Assembly (NCBI GenBank): GCA_030280995.1
Contig: JASXTE010000003.1
Span: forward strand, 48,095,974-48,159,973
Reading direction: 5' to 3'
From: Hemileia vastatrix
Taxonomy: Eukaryota; Basidiomycota; Pucciniomycetes; Pucciniales; Zaghouaniaceae
DNA length: 64,000 bases
Below are positions 1 to 9,300 of this stretch, one piece after another (position 1 is the first letter of the stretch; every line of letters starts with the position of its first letter). Below the pieces are notes generated by a model. It was not told where the DNA came from. It was given only the letters and a program-made list of their open reading frames with translations, and did no database searches. The position numbers and the translations under genes are program-made.

Positions 1-43
1 TATTTGGCTGCTTCCACATCTAAATAAGCTTGAGGTATAAAAT

Positions 44-862
44 TTACTTTTGTATCGCCATTAAAAAATTCATCAAATGAATCTTCTTCATCGCCAGAAT
101 CGGAATAAGAAAAATTAAAAAATATTTTTTTTCATTTTTAAATTTTACCCTTTTCTCCTTTCCCTCGTCTAGTTTATATACAGATTTTTCAACACCTTTG
201 CTTCCCTTATCCAACAGTAAATCAACCGTAAAGAAAGTTGGCAGTTTAACCTCTTGCTGGAGAACCGGAATTGAATTTTCACAAAAATTATTTTTTTGTG
301 TTTTAATTATACTGAGATTTTTTATTGGATTTTGATGTGATTTTAGCAGTTTGCCCTCTTGCTGGAGGTCCATAATAGAAGGAGATACTTGCAGTTTAAT
401 CTCTTGCTGGAGGTCCGGAATAACATTTTCACATAAATTATTTTTTTGAGTTTTTATTATAACAAGATTTTTTATTGTATTTTGACGAGATTTTCGCAGT
501 TTACCCTCTTGCTGGAGGTCCGAAATAGAAGGTGATAATTGCAGTTTAACCTCTTGCTGGAGGCCATAATACATACCCTTCCAACCTTTATCCAACCTAA
601 TTTGGCCCATTTTGCCTTTTTCACCATTTTTAAATTTTATAGAAAAACAGGGTAAATCCAATAAACATATAGAAAAGTCCAAAACGTATTTGCACTCCAA
701 AGTAATATTAACAGAAAATAATTGAGAATCCACTTGAATTATCTCCAAGTGAGCTGACCTATTGCAATCCGGGATCTCATCCTGAGGAGAGATTACAACA
801 TTAGAGTGATCAGCCCCTGCTACCCCAAAAAATGAGGGCATCCATCCCTTCCCAACAAACAT
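44..862 (-). pseudogene. Start of the A2 pol frame: protease-RT linker with LQQE repeats
   Basis: The frame begins in the -1 frame overlapping the end of protease and shares the segment SFFGVAGADHSN with A3 (about 19293-19751) and A4 (50889-51134). After about 100 residues it becomes a low-complexity linker made of repeats such as LQQEVKLQ and LQQEGKLRKS. Each repeat encodes one copy of a DNA hairpin motif (about 241-268, 347-371, 392-416, 497-521, 542-564). The frame breaks near 115, where A3 reads on in another frame, so this copy is shifted there. The reverse transcriptase that should follow lies beyond the left edge. No enzymatic domain is present in this stretch. Confidence 0.7.
820..834 (-). 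promoter_or_regulatory. Putative programmed -1 frameshift site between protease and pol (A2)
   Basis: On the minus strand the protease frame reads CAT TTT TTG GGG TAG. The heptamer T TTT TTG (plus-strand positions 826-832) has the canonical X XXY YYZ form. Slipping back one base gives the frame that encodes FFGVAGADHSN, which is the pol frame. The stop codon lies one codon after the heptamer. The same bases occur at 51092-51105 (A4) and 19694-19707 (A3). Confidence 0.75.
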
Positions 863-1784
863 AATTCACCAGAAGCCATCCGTTTTATATGTCGCTTCTT
901 GGTGCAAACACAACACTGGCACAGAGTAGTAATCCCTGGCCGTGTTTCCCAACCTTCATCTCCAGGAGGCGCTAACCGCATATGTAACCTCCTCATATCT
1001 TCACCAGTGATTTCCAAACTAATCCCCATGCCAGCTTGATACCCTATCCTCACCTCAAAATCCATCAAAAAAGGACCACCAAGAACAGTTTTGACTGCTC
1101 CTCTGGCCACATAAAAGTGAACCTTACCAACAGATCCACCAATGCCTAACCTGACATGCTCAGCTGTGCCCATCAGCTCGGTTGCATGCCCTCCAATGCC
1201 TCTGAGGTTTCCCCCAGTTCCACTTTTAATTGGCAAGCCTATACTTGTCGCTTGCTCCAATGAAATTAAATTAATTTGAGACCCTGAATCAACCAAGGCC
1301 TTTACTTCTTTACCATTAAGAGTTACCACCAGGTAACCCAGGGGAGCGGAAAAATGCGTATCTACATCTTCCCCAAACTTTTCAGCATTTTCACAAATAT
1401 ATTCCACCTCTCCAGTGGAAACCCGATGCCTCGGCAAATGCTTCTTTTGCTTTTCAGCAACCACCGGACTAATCGTAAATAACTCCCCCAAAGACAAGGG
1501 AATCTGCAGTTGATTCACCCTATTCAAAACTGCGTCCATCGCATTAGCTTGACCAGAAACTACTGGCTGCTCATACTGGACCTTTGATTTAACAACCTTG
1601 GCCCTGCGTACCTCTTGAGGTCCAACCGAGCCATCTTTACCTCCCATAATAACATCTTCACTTTCTATAACCCTAACTCCGTCACCAGCTTCTTGCACTA
1701 ATCCTGATCCATCGCTAGTCCTTCTTACTCCCTCCATTGGGATGGGACCGCTAAAACTTGGTCTGGGTAGAGACGCCAACGGTA
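820..1784 (-). pseudogene. Gag C-terminus and retroviral-type aspartic protease of A2
   Basis: This is the second half of the A2 gag-protease ORF; the first half is at 22302-23931. The protease core is visible as the strand VNGKEVKALVDSGSQINLI, which is TLNGKEVKALVDSGSQ here with an active-site D-S-G, followed downstream by the flap region and the ILGxPFLMDF-like segment VLGGPFLMDF. Family members normally have D-T/S-G, so the site looks intact. The ORF ends at a TAG at 820-822, directly after a slippery heptamer, and the polymerase continues in the -1 frame. The start at 1779 seen in a naive translation is only where the A3 LTR interrupts the frame and is not a real start. Enzymatic role: processing of the Gag-Pol polyprotein in the particle. 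Confidence 0.85.
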
Positions 1785-2908
1785 TGGTAAGGTAAACTCT
1801 TACAGTTGCCTTGCTGTAAGCAGAATCCGGAGGAGATATGTGGATTTAGCTGAAAACCCCGTCCTTCCAATAAAAATAACAAAATGGGAATTCTAAATCA
1901 CTAAGCTAAGCAGTCTACTTAGATCTGATTGATAAAAATAATGAAACTCTAAAATAATTAACGCTTATTGAGATTTAAAGAAAGTGGCTGTTGATAAAAG
2001 AAATACTGATAACAACAATTAAGGTGTACCAGTGAAAGATCTGAAAAGATTGACTTTTATGTTTTTATAATAATTTAAATTTTTATGAGACAGAAATAAT
2101 CAAGTCCCAGTGAAGAAGACCTTTCTAAAGATACCCTGTATGAAGTGTGATTTAAATTGTTGAGTAGTATTTCTAAAATGTTATATATAAAATATAAAGT
2201 TATAAGGGTATTACAATTTATTTAATTTGTTGAGTAATAAAAAATGAGACCGTGGTGGTTAATGATTAAGCTGTATGATCTGTCCCCCCTCTCAATTTCG
2301 AGTTTGAGAAGCGCTTAAGTATTCCTAGTCACATGCCTAAGTTTTCCCCTCCAGAGCTCTTCCAGAGTCAATCCAGAGCCTGTACGGAGTCCGTACGGAG
2401 TCAAAGCGGAGTCCGTACGGAGTCCGTCCGGACTTCCGGACTCAATTAGAACCTTAAAACTATAATAAAAAATCTAGAAAAATTACACATAATAGAGCTA
2501 CTTCCTCTTTACATACCAAACTAATTTTCGTAGTCTGCGCAGCTCTAATTACCCTGTGAAATTTCATCGAAGATAAGTAATTTCTGAAAACGTAAATATT
2601 TCTATAAAACTTTAAAATTCATTTAAAAATATAAGAAAAATAGTAAAAATTCTGGGAAAATTTCCCAAGGTTCTTGAGTGACTTGACTTGATACTTATAA
2701 ATTTTTCAGACCGTAAAAATAAGTTTTCTCCGTAAAATAAATTGTTTTTGTGTAGGCATTTGCTCGTGACCGATTTCTTCATATTTAAAACTCAAATAAA
2801 TTAAATAAAACCCTTTTATATAAAAAAAAAAATAATAACACCAATCTTGCACGCCGTAATAACTCCATTTACGTACTTAGGTGCCGTACTAAACTTTAGG
2901 CTACCACA
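1785..2908 (-). repeat. 3' LTR of A3
   Basis: On the plus strand it begins TGGTAAGG and ends GCTACCACA, so the ends are TG...CA with a TGGTA/TACCA inverted repeat. It is nearly identical to 21169-22301 and more distant from 24110-25209. A GC-rich minisatellite of units like GTACGGAGTCC (about 2355-2450) stands out in the AT-rich LTR and has one unit fewer than the right copy. The polypurine tract abuts it at 2909. Confidence 0.92.
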
Positions 2909-3158
2909 TCCTCCCTCCAATCGAGAATGTCCCCATTCGTAAAACTTTGCATAAGTGGTTGAGCAATTCCAAAAGAATTATCGTTTCCAATAAAGGAATT
3001 TGATAAATTTGTTTTAGCTGGTCTTCTTTTAAATCTTTATAATAAAAACGTTCTTTCTTCTTCTCTGGCTTGATATAACATAAAATAATATAAATCTTGT
3101 GATGATTCCACTACTGAGAGCAAGGTTCGAATCCCTTCAGACTCCCATATACCAGTCT
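2909..3158 (-). other. A3 3' internal end with polypurine tract
   Basis: On the minus strand the tract GGAGGGAGGA ends at 2909 and is followed directly by the LTR start TGTGG, as required for plus-strand priming. The rest is non-coding. It is homologous, in inverse orientation, to 32680-32903 of A0. That match runs across the B1 insertion point, so A0 shows the pre-insertion site. The bases agtct at 3154-3158 are the left target duplication of B1. Confidence 0.85.
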
Positions 3159-4334
3159 TGTCAGTATAGTCTAGTATATAAGTATGATATAATAGTGTTA
3201 TTTTATGGTCCTACTACTTATTAATAAATGATTTAGTGATTAAACCTCAGGGGAAGACTAATAGAATAGTTATACTCAAATTAAACTCACAATACTTGGA
3301 TTTAAATGCGTGCTAGTGGTGGAAAATAGAAGAATAAAATATAGTTATAGCTTTTATAAAGATAATTTCAATTTATAAGGGCTTTATAATATATTTCTAA
3401 ATGTTAATAATTGTAGTGTAATGTTTTTTTGAAGTGTAGTAATTGAATGATGATAATAAACCGTCAAAATCCCTCCTTACTTATACCCAAATCCACTGGA
3501 GTGCACAGACCTTCAATCCAGATGATGTCACTGCTATCCCCGGCAATTACAGCACTGTGAGGGCCCATCACCTCCCCATGGCGTCCACTTCAAGCAGTTT
3601 CAACACCCAGACCTCCAGTAAGGACCCTCCATCACTATTAATAATAACACCGAGTCATACCATAAATAGAAATCCCAGATAAAAGCGGATACCATAAAGA
3701 AACAGGTAAAATAAATGATCAAAAAGAGATTTAATGAAACTAAAAGCATATAAAGGAAACAAATAAAATGTCCAAGCCCCCAATAACATCCCCAAGCATC
3801 CACATTAACCCAAAAACATATTTCCAACCCATAAATCCGTGAATAACCATCCAAGGAAGTAATTTTAGTTGTCCAAACTGGGTGTATGCGCCTGATATAG
3901 GTGTCTATGCTTCTGTAGGCGTTGTGAATCCACTGATTTCGTCCATATGACCTAAAATAAGCAGAAAAACAAAGGTTATAGGCTATTAAGGGGCTAAAAC
4001 CCACTTATATACCTAAATATACATAATATACTGCATATTTCACTGAATATGAGATTTATGTATACATATAAGCTTATGTATGTCAATAATTACTTCATAT
4101 CACTTAAGATAAGTATATTATGACTCCATTAACACCTTAATAAGTATTATTAGGCCATGGATAAACTATTTAAACTATTATAAATTATATAATAGAATAA
4201 TAATTATATATATATATAATAAAATAATATATATTATTATTTTAACCTTATTTTTAAGATATAAGCTTAATCTAATTAAGGTTATCTTATTTTAAGCAGA
4301 AGAAATACTCAGTCCTAAGGATATTTAGGCTGAC
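3159..4334 (-). repeat. 3' LTR of B1
   Basis: It begins TGTCAGTATAG and ends TTAGGCTGACA on the plus strand, with a TGTCAG/CTGACA inverted repeat. It is nearly identical to 10828-12004. The polypurine tract lies just inside: GGGGTGAGGGAG on the minus strand, ending at 4335. The LTR holds long AT runs near 4200-4260. A 79-residue plus-strand ORF (3443-3682) is repeated in the other LTR and is treated as chance. Confidence 0.95.
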
Positions 4335-4449
4335 ACTCCCTCACCCCAAAAAAACAATAAAAAAAATGTTAAGACATTTTAATTAATCTTAAGGAATGAA
4401 ATAAAAAATATAAAATAATTTTTATAATACATATACTGAATGAACAGTA
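4335..4449 (-). other. B1 3' untranslated stretch and polypurine tract
   Basis: This short AT-rich gap lies between the integrase/chromodomain stop and the 3' LTR. The plus-strand ctccctcacccc beside the LTR is the complement of the polypurine tract. Nothing else is seen. Confidence 0.7.
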
Positions 4450-6327
4450 TTATTTAGATTTAAATTTTTTCAAGAGATTTTTAAGATCAGAGATTTCATT
4501 TTCTGGAATCCACTGGTCATATTCACTTGATTTATTTTTAAATCTTAATAGATACTCAACTCCCTTTTCTTTAGTAAGGTGTCTCTTTTTAAGTATCTTT
4601 TCAATTTCTGCTTTTTCCACTATTTCTTCAGGTTGCTGTTTATGCCTTCCTGATCTTCTTGGAAAGAGAGCAGTATCATTAGAATGGTATGGTTTTATAA
4701 GAGAAATAAGAAATACTGGATGTTTTCTATCATAAGGTGCATATAGAATAACCTCAACAGCATTATTACCAACCATCTTTTTAACTACAAATGGTCCAAT
4801 GAATGGATCCTTCAATTTAACATTACCATTTAAATTGAAATGTAGCGTTGAAATAAGGACTTCATCACCCTCTTTGAACATTTGTTCTTTATGGGCTTTA
4901 TCCCATCTTTTCTTTTCATACTCAAAAGCCTTATTTATACATTCTTGAGCATGTTTTCTGCATAGTTCCTGCATCTGAAGAAAAGATTTAGTACCTGGAT
5001 GAATATCCAATCTAGGTAACTTATTAAGAGTTTTAGCAGGGGTATTAGGTACATAACCCAACCATAACTCAAATGGCTTTTTGCCAGTGACAGAATGTAC
5101 TGTACTATTATATGCAAATTCTAAACCTGGGATAAGGGTTACCCAATCATGCGTGAATTTGTCATTGTCTTTAAAATTAAGACCAAAAGCACAGTATCTT
5201 CTTATCATATCTTCTAAGGTTTGTATCATTCTTTCTGCTAGCCCATCAGTTTGTGGATGGTGTGCTGTAGAAAGTTTTAATTGACACCCTGAAACATCCA
5301 TAAGTGACGTCCAGAACTCAGAAGTAAATTTAGGATCTCTGTCAGAAACTATTGCTTTGGGGAAACCTGCTGTATTTAACATTTGTGTCCACCATAAAAA
5401 AGCTAAGTCCTTTGCAGAAACCTCTTTGTGGGTAGGAATAAATTTACACATCTTTGTAAATCTATCTACAATTACCCAGCAGGAGTTATAACTCTTATGC
5501 CCTGCTATTGGCAACCCTGTTACAAAGTCCATGTTAATAATTTCCCATGGAGCTTTTGGTTGCTCAATTTGTTGTAATAAACCAGCTCTTTTTCCTGTTA
5601 ATCTTTTAGATTTTTGACAAGAATCACATGTTTCAACATATTTCTGAACATCCTCAGACATGTTAATCCACCAAGCTGTGTTTTTTACTCTGGTTAATGT
5701 TTTATGGTAGTCAAAATGACCTGCTAATATATCATCATGACATATACTTAACATTAACTCCTTCATTGAAGGGGGAATTACAATTACATTACTTAATTTT
5801 TTCCTGTAATATATAAAACCATCCTCAATGGAAAATTTTCCTTTCTCTAATGCCTCTTTATACTTATCTGGTAATGTTTTTATTAAAACATTCATTGAAG
5901 CATTAGATGGATCATTTAATATTGTAGTTAATTTACTTAAGTCAGGATCTGAATTATAATTATCAAGAATTGATTGCATAAATTCATCCTCAAGATCTAC
6001 AATATAAATGCCATAAATGTTAATAATCTCTGATTCAGGAACATAAGCAGGATTATCATCATTATTAGGCAGAGGTACTCTAGATAACAGATCTACATTA
6101 GAGTGCAAGGTTCCTGCTCTATGTGTAATAGTCATCCGTCCTCTGTATTCTTGTACAGCTAATTGCCATCTAAACATGTGTCTATTAGGAGTTTTCATGT
6201 TTAAGAGTGACTTAACTGCAGTACAGTCAGTTATTAACTCAAATTTTTGGTCTTCAAGGTAATAATGTAGCTTTTCAAGAGCCCATACTACTGCCAAACA
6301 TTCAAGTTGAGTAGCACCATATTTCAA
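4450..6327 (-). CDS. B1 RNase H C-terminal part, integrase and chromodomain
   Basis: This 625-codon frame continues the upstream polyprotein in the same frame after one stop. It opens inside RNase H (YGATQLECLAVVWALEKL). The integrase zinc finger is H-x-H then CDSCQKS (about residues 198-240). The catalytic triad is D in INMDFVTG (about 266), D in SDRDPKF (about 332) and E in LAERMIQTLED (about 362), all canonical. The C-terminus (about 575-620) is a chromodomain (EYLLRFKNKSSEYDQWIPE), which in chromoviruses is known to direct integration to modified chromatin. The integrase inserts element cDNA in the nucleus. B2 encodes a close relative at 41227-42456. The methionine at 6327 is unlikely to be a natural start. 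Confidence 0.93.
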   Translation of the reverse strand: MKYGATQLECLAVVWALEKLHYYLEDQKFELITDCTAVKSLLNMKTPNRHMFRWQLAVQEYRGRMTITHRAGTLHSNVDLLSRVPLPNNDDNPAYVPESEIINIYGIYIVDLEDEFMQSILDNYNSDPDLSKLTTILNDPSNASMNVLIKTLPDKYKEALEKGKFSIEDGFIYYRKKLSNVIVIPPSMKELMLSICHDDILAGHFDYHKTLTRVKNTAWWINMSEDVQKYVETCDSCQKSKRLTGKRAGLLQQIEQPKAPWEIINMDFVTGLPIAGHKSYNSCWVIVDRFTKMCKFIPTHKEVSAKDLAFLWWTQMLNTAGFPKAIVSDRDPKFTSEFWTSLMDVSGCQLKLSTAHHPQTDGLAERMIQTLEDMIRRYCAFGLNFKDNDKFTHDWVTLIPGLEFAYNSTVHSVTGKKPFELWLGYVPNTPAKTLNKLPRLDIHPGTKSFLQMQELCRKHAQECINKAFEYEKKRWDKAHKEQMFKEGDEVLISTLHFNLNGNVKLKDPFIGPFVVKKMVGNNAVEVILYAPYDRKHPVFLISLIKPYHSNDTALFPRRSGRHKQQPEEIVEKAEIEKILKKRHLTKEKGVEYLLRFKNKSSEYDQWIPENEISDLKNLLKKFKSK

Positions 6328-6336
6328 TTCACCACT

Positions 6337-9300
6337 TCACAGAGTACGTGAAATATAGCAGATTACTACTTCTGACATTGTACCTTCAATAAGTTGTTTT
6401 TGATGCAAAGCAGCACCCAGTCCAATAAAACTTGCATCTGTATATAATACAAAAGGTAATTGGAAATCTGGTAATCCCAAGATAGGAGCTGTCATTAAAC
6501 ATTCTTTCAACTTATTAAAAGCTTGTTGTCTTTCATTATTCCAAATGAAAGCTTCTGATTTCTTTATCAGTGTGGTCAGTGGTGCAGCAATTGATTGGTA
6601 GTTTTTTATATATTGTCTATAATAACCACACATTCCAAGAAAAGATTGTACATCCTTCACATTTTGGGGAATGCCAATATTCTTTATTGCAGCCACTTTA
6701 TTTTGGTCTACACATATTTGTAAGCCAGATACAATATGACCAAGCACTTTTAAAGATTCAAACCCAAATTTACATTTTTTCAATGCAAGGGTCATTTTTA
6801 TTTCATCCATTTTCTGAAATACTTTCCTTAAATAGATTAAGTGTTCATCAAAATTTTTAGAGAACACTATGATGTCATCAATGTATACCATTAACCATCC
6901 CTCAATCATTTCATTATGGAATGTTATATCCATTAACTTCTGAAATACTGATGGAGCATTCTTTGGTCCAAATAGCATTCTGACATACTTATAAATTCCC
7001 ATGTGTGTTGTTATCAACAAAAAGTTCTGTGAATTCTTTTCAAGAGGAATTTGATGGTACCCTTTATTTCCATCTAGGCAACTTATATATTTAGCACCTT
7101 TAAGGGTAGCATGTATAGAGGCAATCCTTGGCAAGGGATAAATATCATCTACTGTAAATGTATTTAATGCTCTATAATCACCGCACAGTCTTGCTTTATC
7201 TTGTTCATAAGAAATCAGCACTGGTGATATTACACAATATTTTGGTGTAGTTTCAACCTTCTCAAGAATGTTCATCTTTAATAACATCTTAATATTATCC
7301 TCTATGTCTTTCCTCTTCATTGGTGAAGCAGGGTATGGTTTCTTTTTAAGACTAGCAGGAATATTATCCATGTCACAGGTTAAACTAATTTTCATTTCGT
7401 GATCTTTTACAAGGCCAAGTTCATTTGTACCATGTGCAAAAGCCATTGGAAAAGCTTTAATTAATTCCAAAATATTATCTTTCTCAGTTTCACTTATCTG
7501 AGTGCCAAATGATGCTTTTGAAATTTCTGTTTCCAGTAGTTCCAACTCATTGGATTCTCTTCCTTTAGACGGAGAATTTGTTACTGACTCAATGTGTAAG
7601 ACTGTGTTAAAAGAATTTATTTTAAATTTCCTTTTACCATTCATGCCAATTGTAAAATTGTTATTAGCAGGGTCTAATTTTACACCAAATTTAGTCAGAA
7701 TATCATTTCCAATGATAAAACAGTTACTACAATTTGTATTATCCATTACTACAAAGTCACAAGTTACCCTTACATAACCATGTTGGTGTTTAAAGAAAAC
7801 AGCAGCTTTGTATTTACCAATGGGGTGTAGTACTGATCCAAAACCTCTCCAATTTTTATTCTGAAGTGGTTCAAGCTTAAACTTATATTCACTATCAATT
7901 TTCTGTAATGTATTAGTGGAAACAACTGAACCAGAAGCTCCTGTGTCTAATACTATATTAACATTTTCACTAGAAATGATAGCTGGAACCGTGATAGGTG
8001 TCATTCTAAAGTTATCAGCTTGTATATCCTTAATGATTTCAGCATCCTCAAAATTCATTAAAGATTCATTTGAGTCCATATTTAATATTGGATTTTCAAA
8101 GATGGACAAATCATCTTCCAACATACAGACTTCATTTTCATCACTATATGAGATATTGCTGTCATAATCACTTGATTCTTTACTTTTTTCAGTTTCAGTT
8201 TCAGATTCACGTTGATTTTCAACAATATTTATGTTTTTCTCACATTTGTGACCTTTTACCCAAGGTTTGTTACACTTATAACAAGTATTTGTTTCATACT
8301 TTTTAGGTACTACAGGTGCAGTAGGTTTTTTCTGCTTCTCCTGAAGTGTTTTTGAATTCTGAGTTTTTACAGGTTCAACATTTTGTTTATAAGTGGAATA
8401 CCTTGATTCATACTTATGGTTTAATAATATTTCATTGCAAATATTAATAAAGTCAGAATATTCAGTAACATTTAATGTTCTAGCTACAACAATGTCTCTG
8501 ACAGATATAGGTAATTTGTATATTATCTTATCTTTCCATAAGTTAAAATCCATATGAGGCTCAATGGCTTTTAATATTTTGTTTAAATTCATTAAAAATA
8601 CCATAGGTTTGTCACCATTCAACGGATTATACCTAGTCTTCTCATACAGTCTCTGCTGAGTAAGCCTGAATTTAGAACCTCCAAATTGTTTTTCAATAAG
8701 TTGTTTCCATTCAGCCCAAGAGTAGTCTCTACCCTCACTTAAGACAGATTCAAACCATAATAAAGCAACATCCTTAAATAAAGAAATTAATTTTGATGTT
8801 ATCTCTTCATCTGGTAACTTATATGAGAATTTCAAGTTGTCAATTCTTTGAATAAAATGTTGCCAATCAGAGCTGGCTTCCCCATCATAAGTTGGGTACT
8901 GATCTATTTTAGGCCAGTTCTTCTGATTGGATTTTATCTCACTAATCTTAGGTAAATTCAACAACTCATTTACTTTTGATAAATGGTCTTTTATTTCTTC
9001 CTGCACGGATTTGTGACTTACATTTTCAGATTTGACACTACCACCAGATGGTTTCAATTGTGGTGGTATAGGGAAGGAATGAGATTCACTTTTGCCAATG
9101 AAAGGATTATTATTATATTGATTATACTTATGATTATCCTGGTTCATTAGTAGATTGGCAGTTTCAATCTCAACTTTAGTTAATCTTTGTAGCAACTCAG
9201 AGACACTTTGATTTGTCTGTGCAAAAGATAACTTTGTTCTTGATTCAGTTTTTAATAAGTGTGTTTCATATAATTTTTCTAACTCACAAAATTTGTTTGA

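Larger units (their letters stand above)
1..1784 (-). mobile_element. Ty3/gypsy element A2, distal part (protease to pol start), runs off the left edge
   Basis: This is the continuation of the A2 element whose 5' LTR and gag lie at 22302-25209. Element A3 (1785-22301) was inserted between the two parts. The gag-protease reading frame stops at the A3 LTR at 22302 and resumes at 1784, and the intact homologue at 52465-53515 reads straight across the equivalent junction. Imperfect flanks cggta (1780-1784) and ccgta (22303-22307) fit a 5-bp target duplication with one change. The reverse transcriptase, integrase and 3' LTR of A2 are not in the window and are expected to its left. Confidence 0.85.

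Noticed and set aside
3443..3682. 79-codon plus-strand ORF, identical at 11112-11351
   Set aside because: Both lie in the B1 LTRs, which are near-identical anyway, so the repeat is not evidence of coding.
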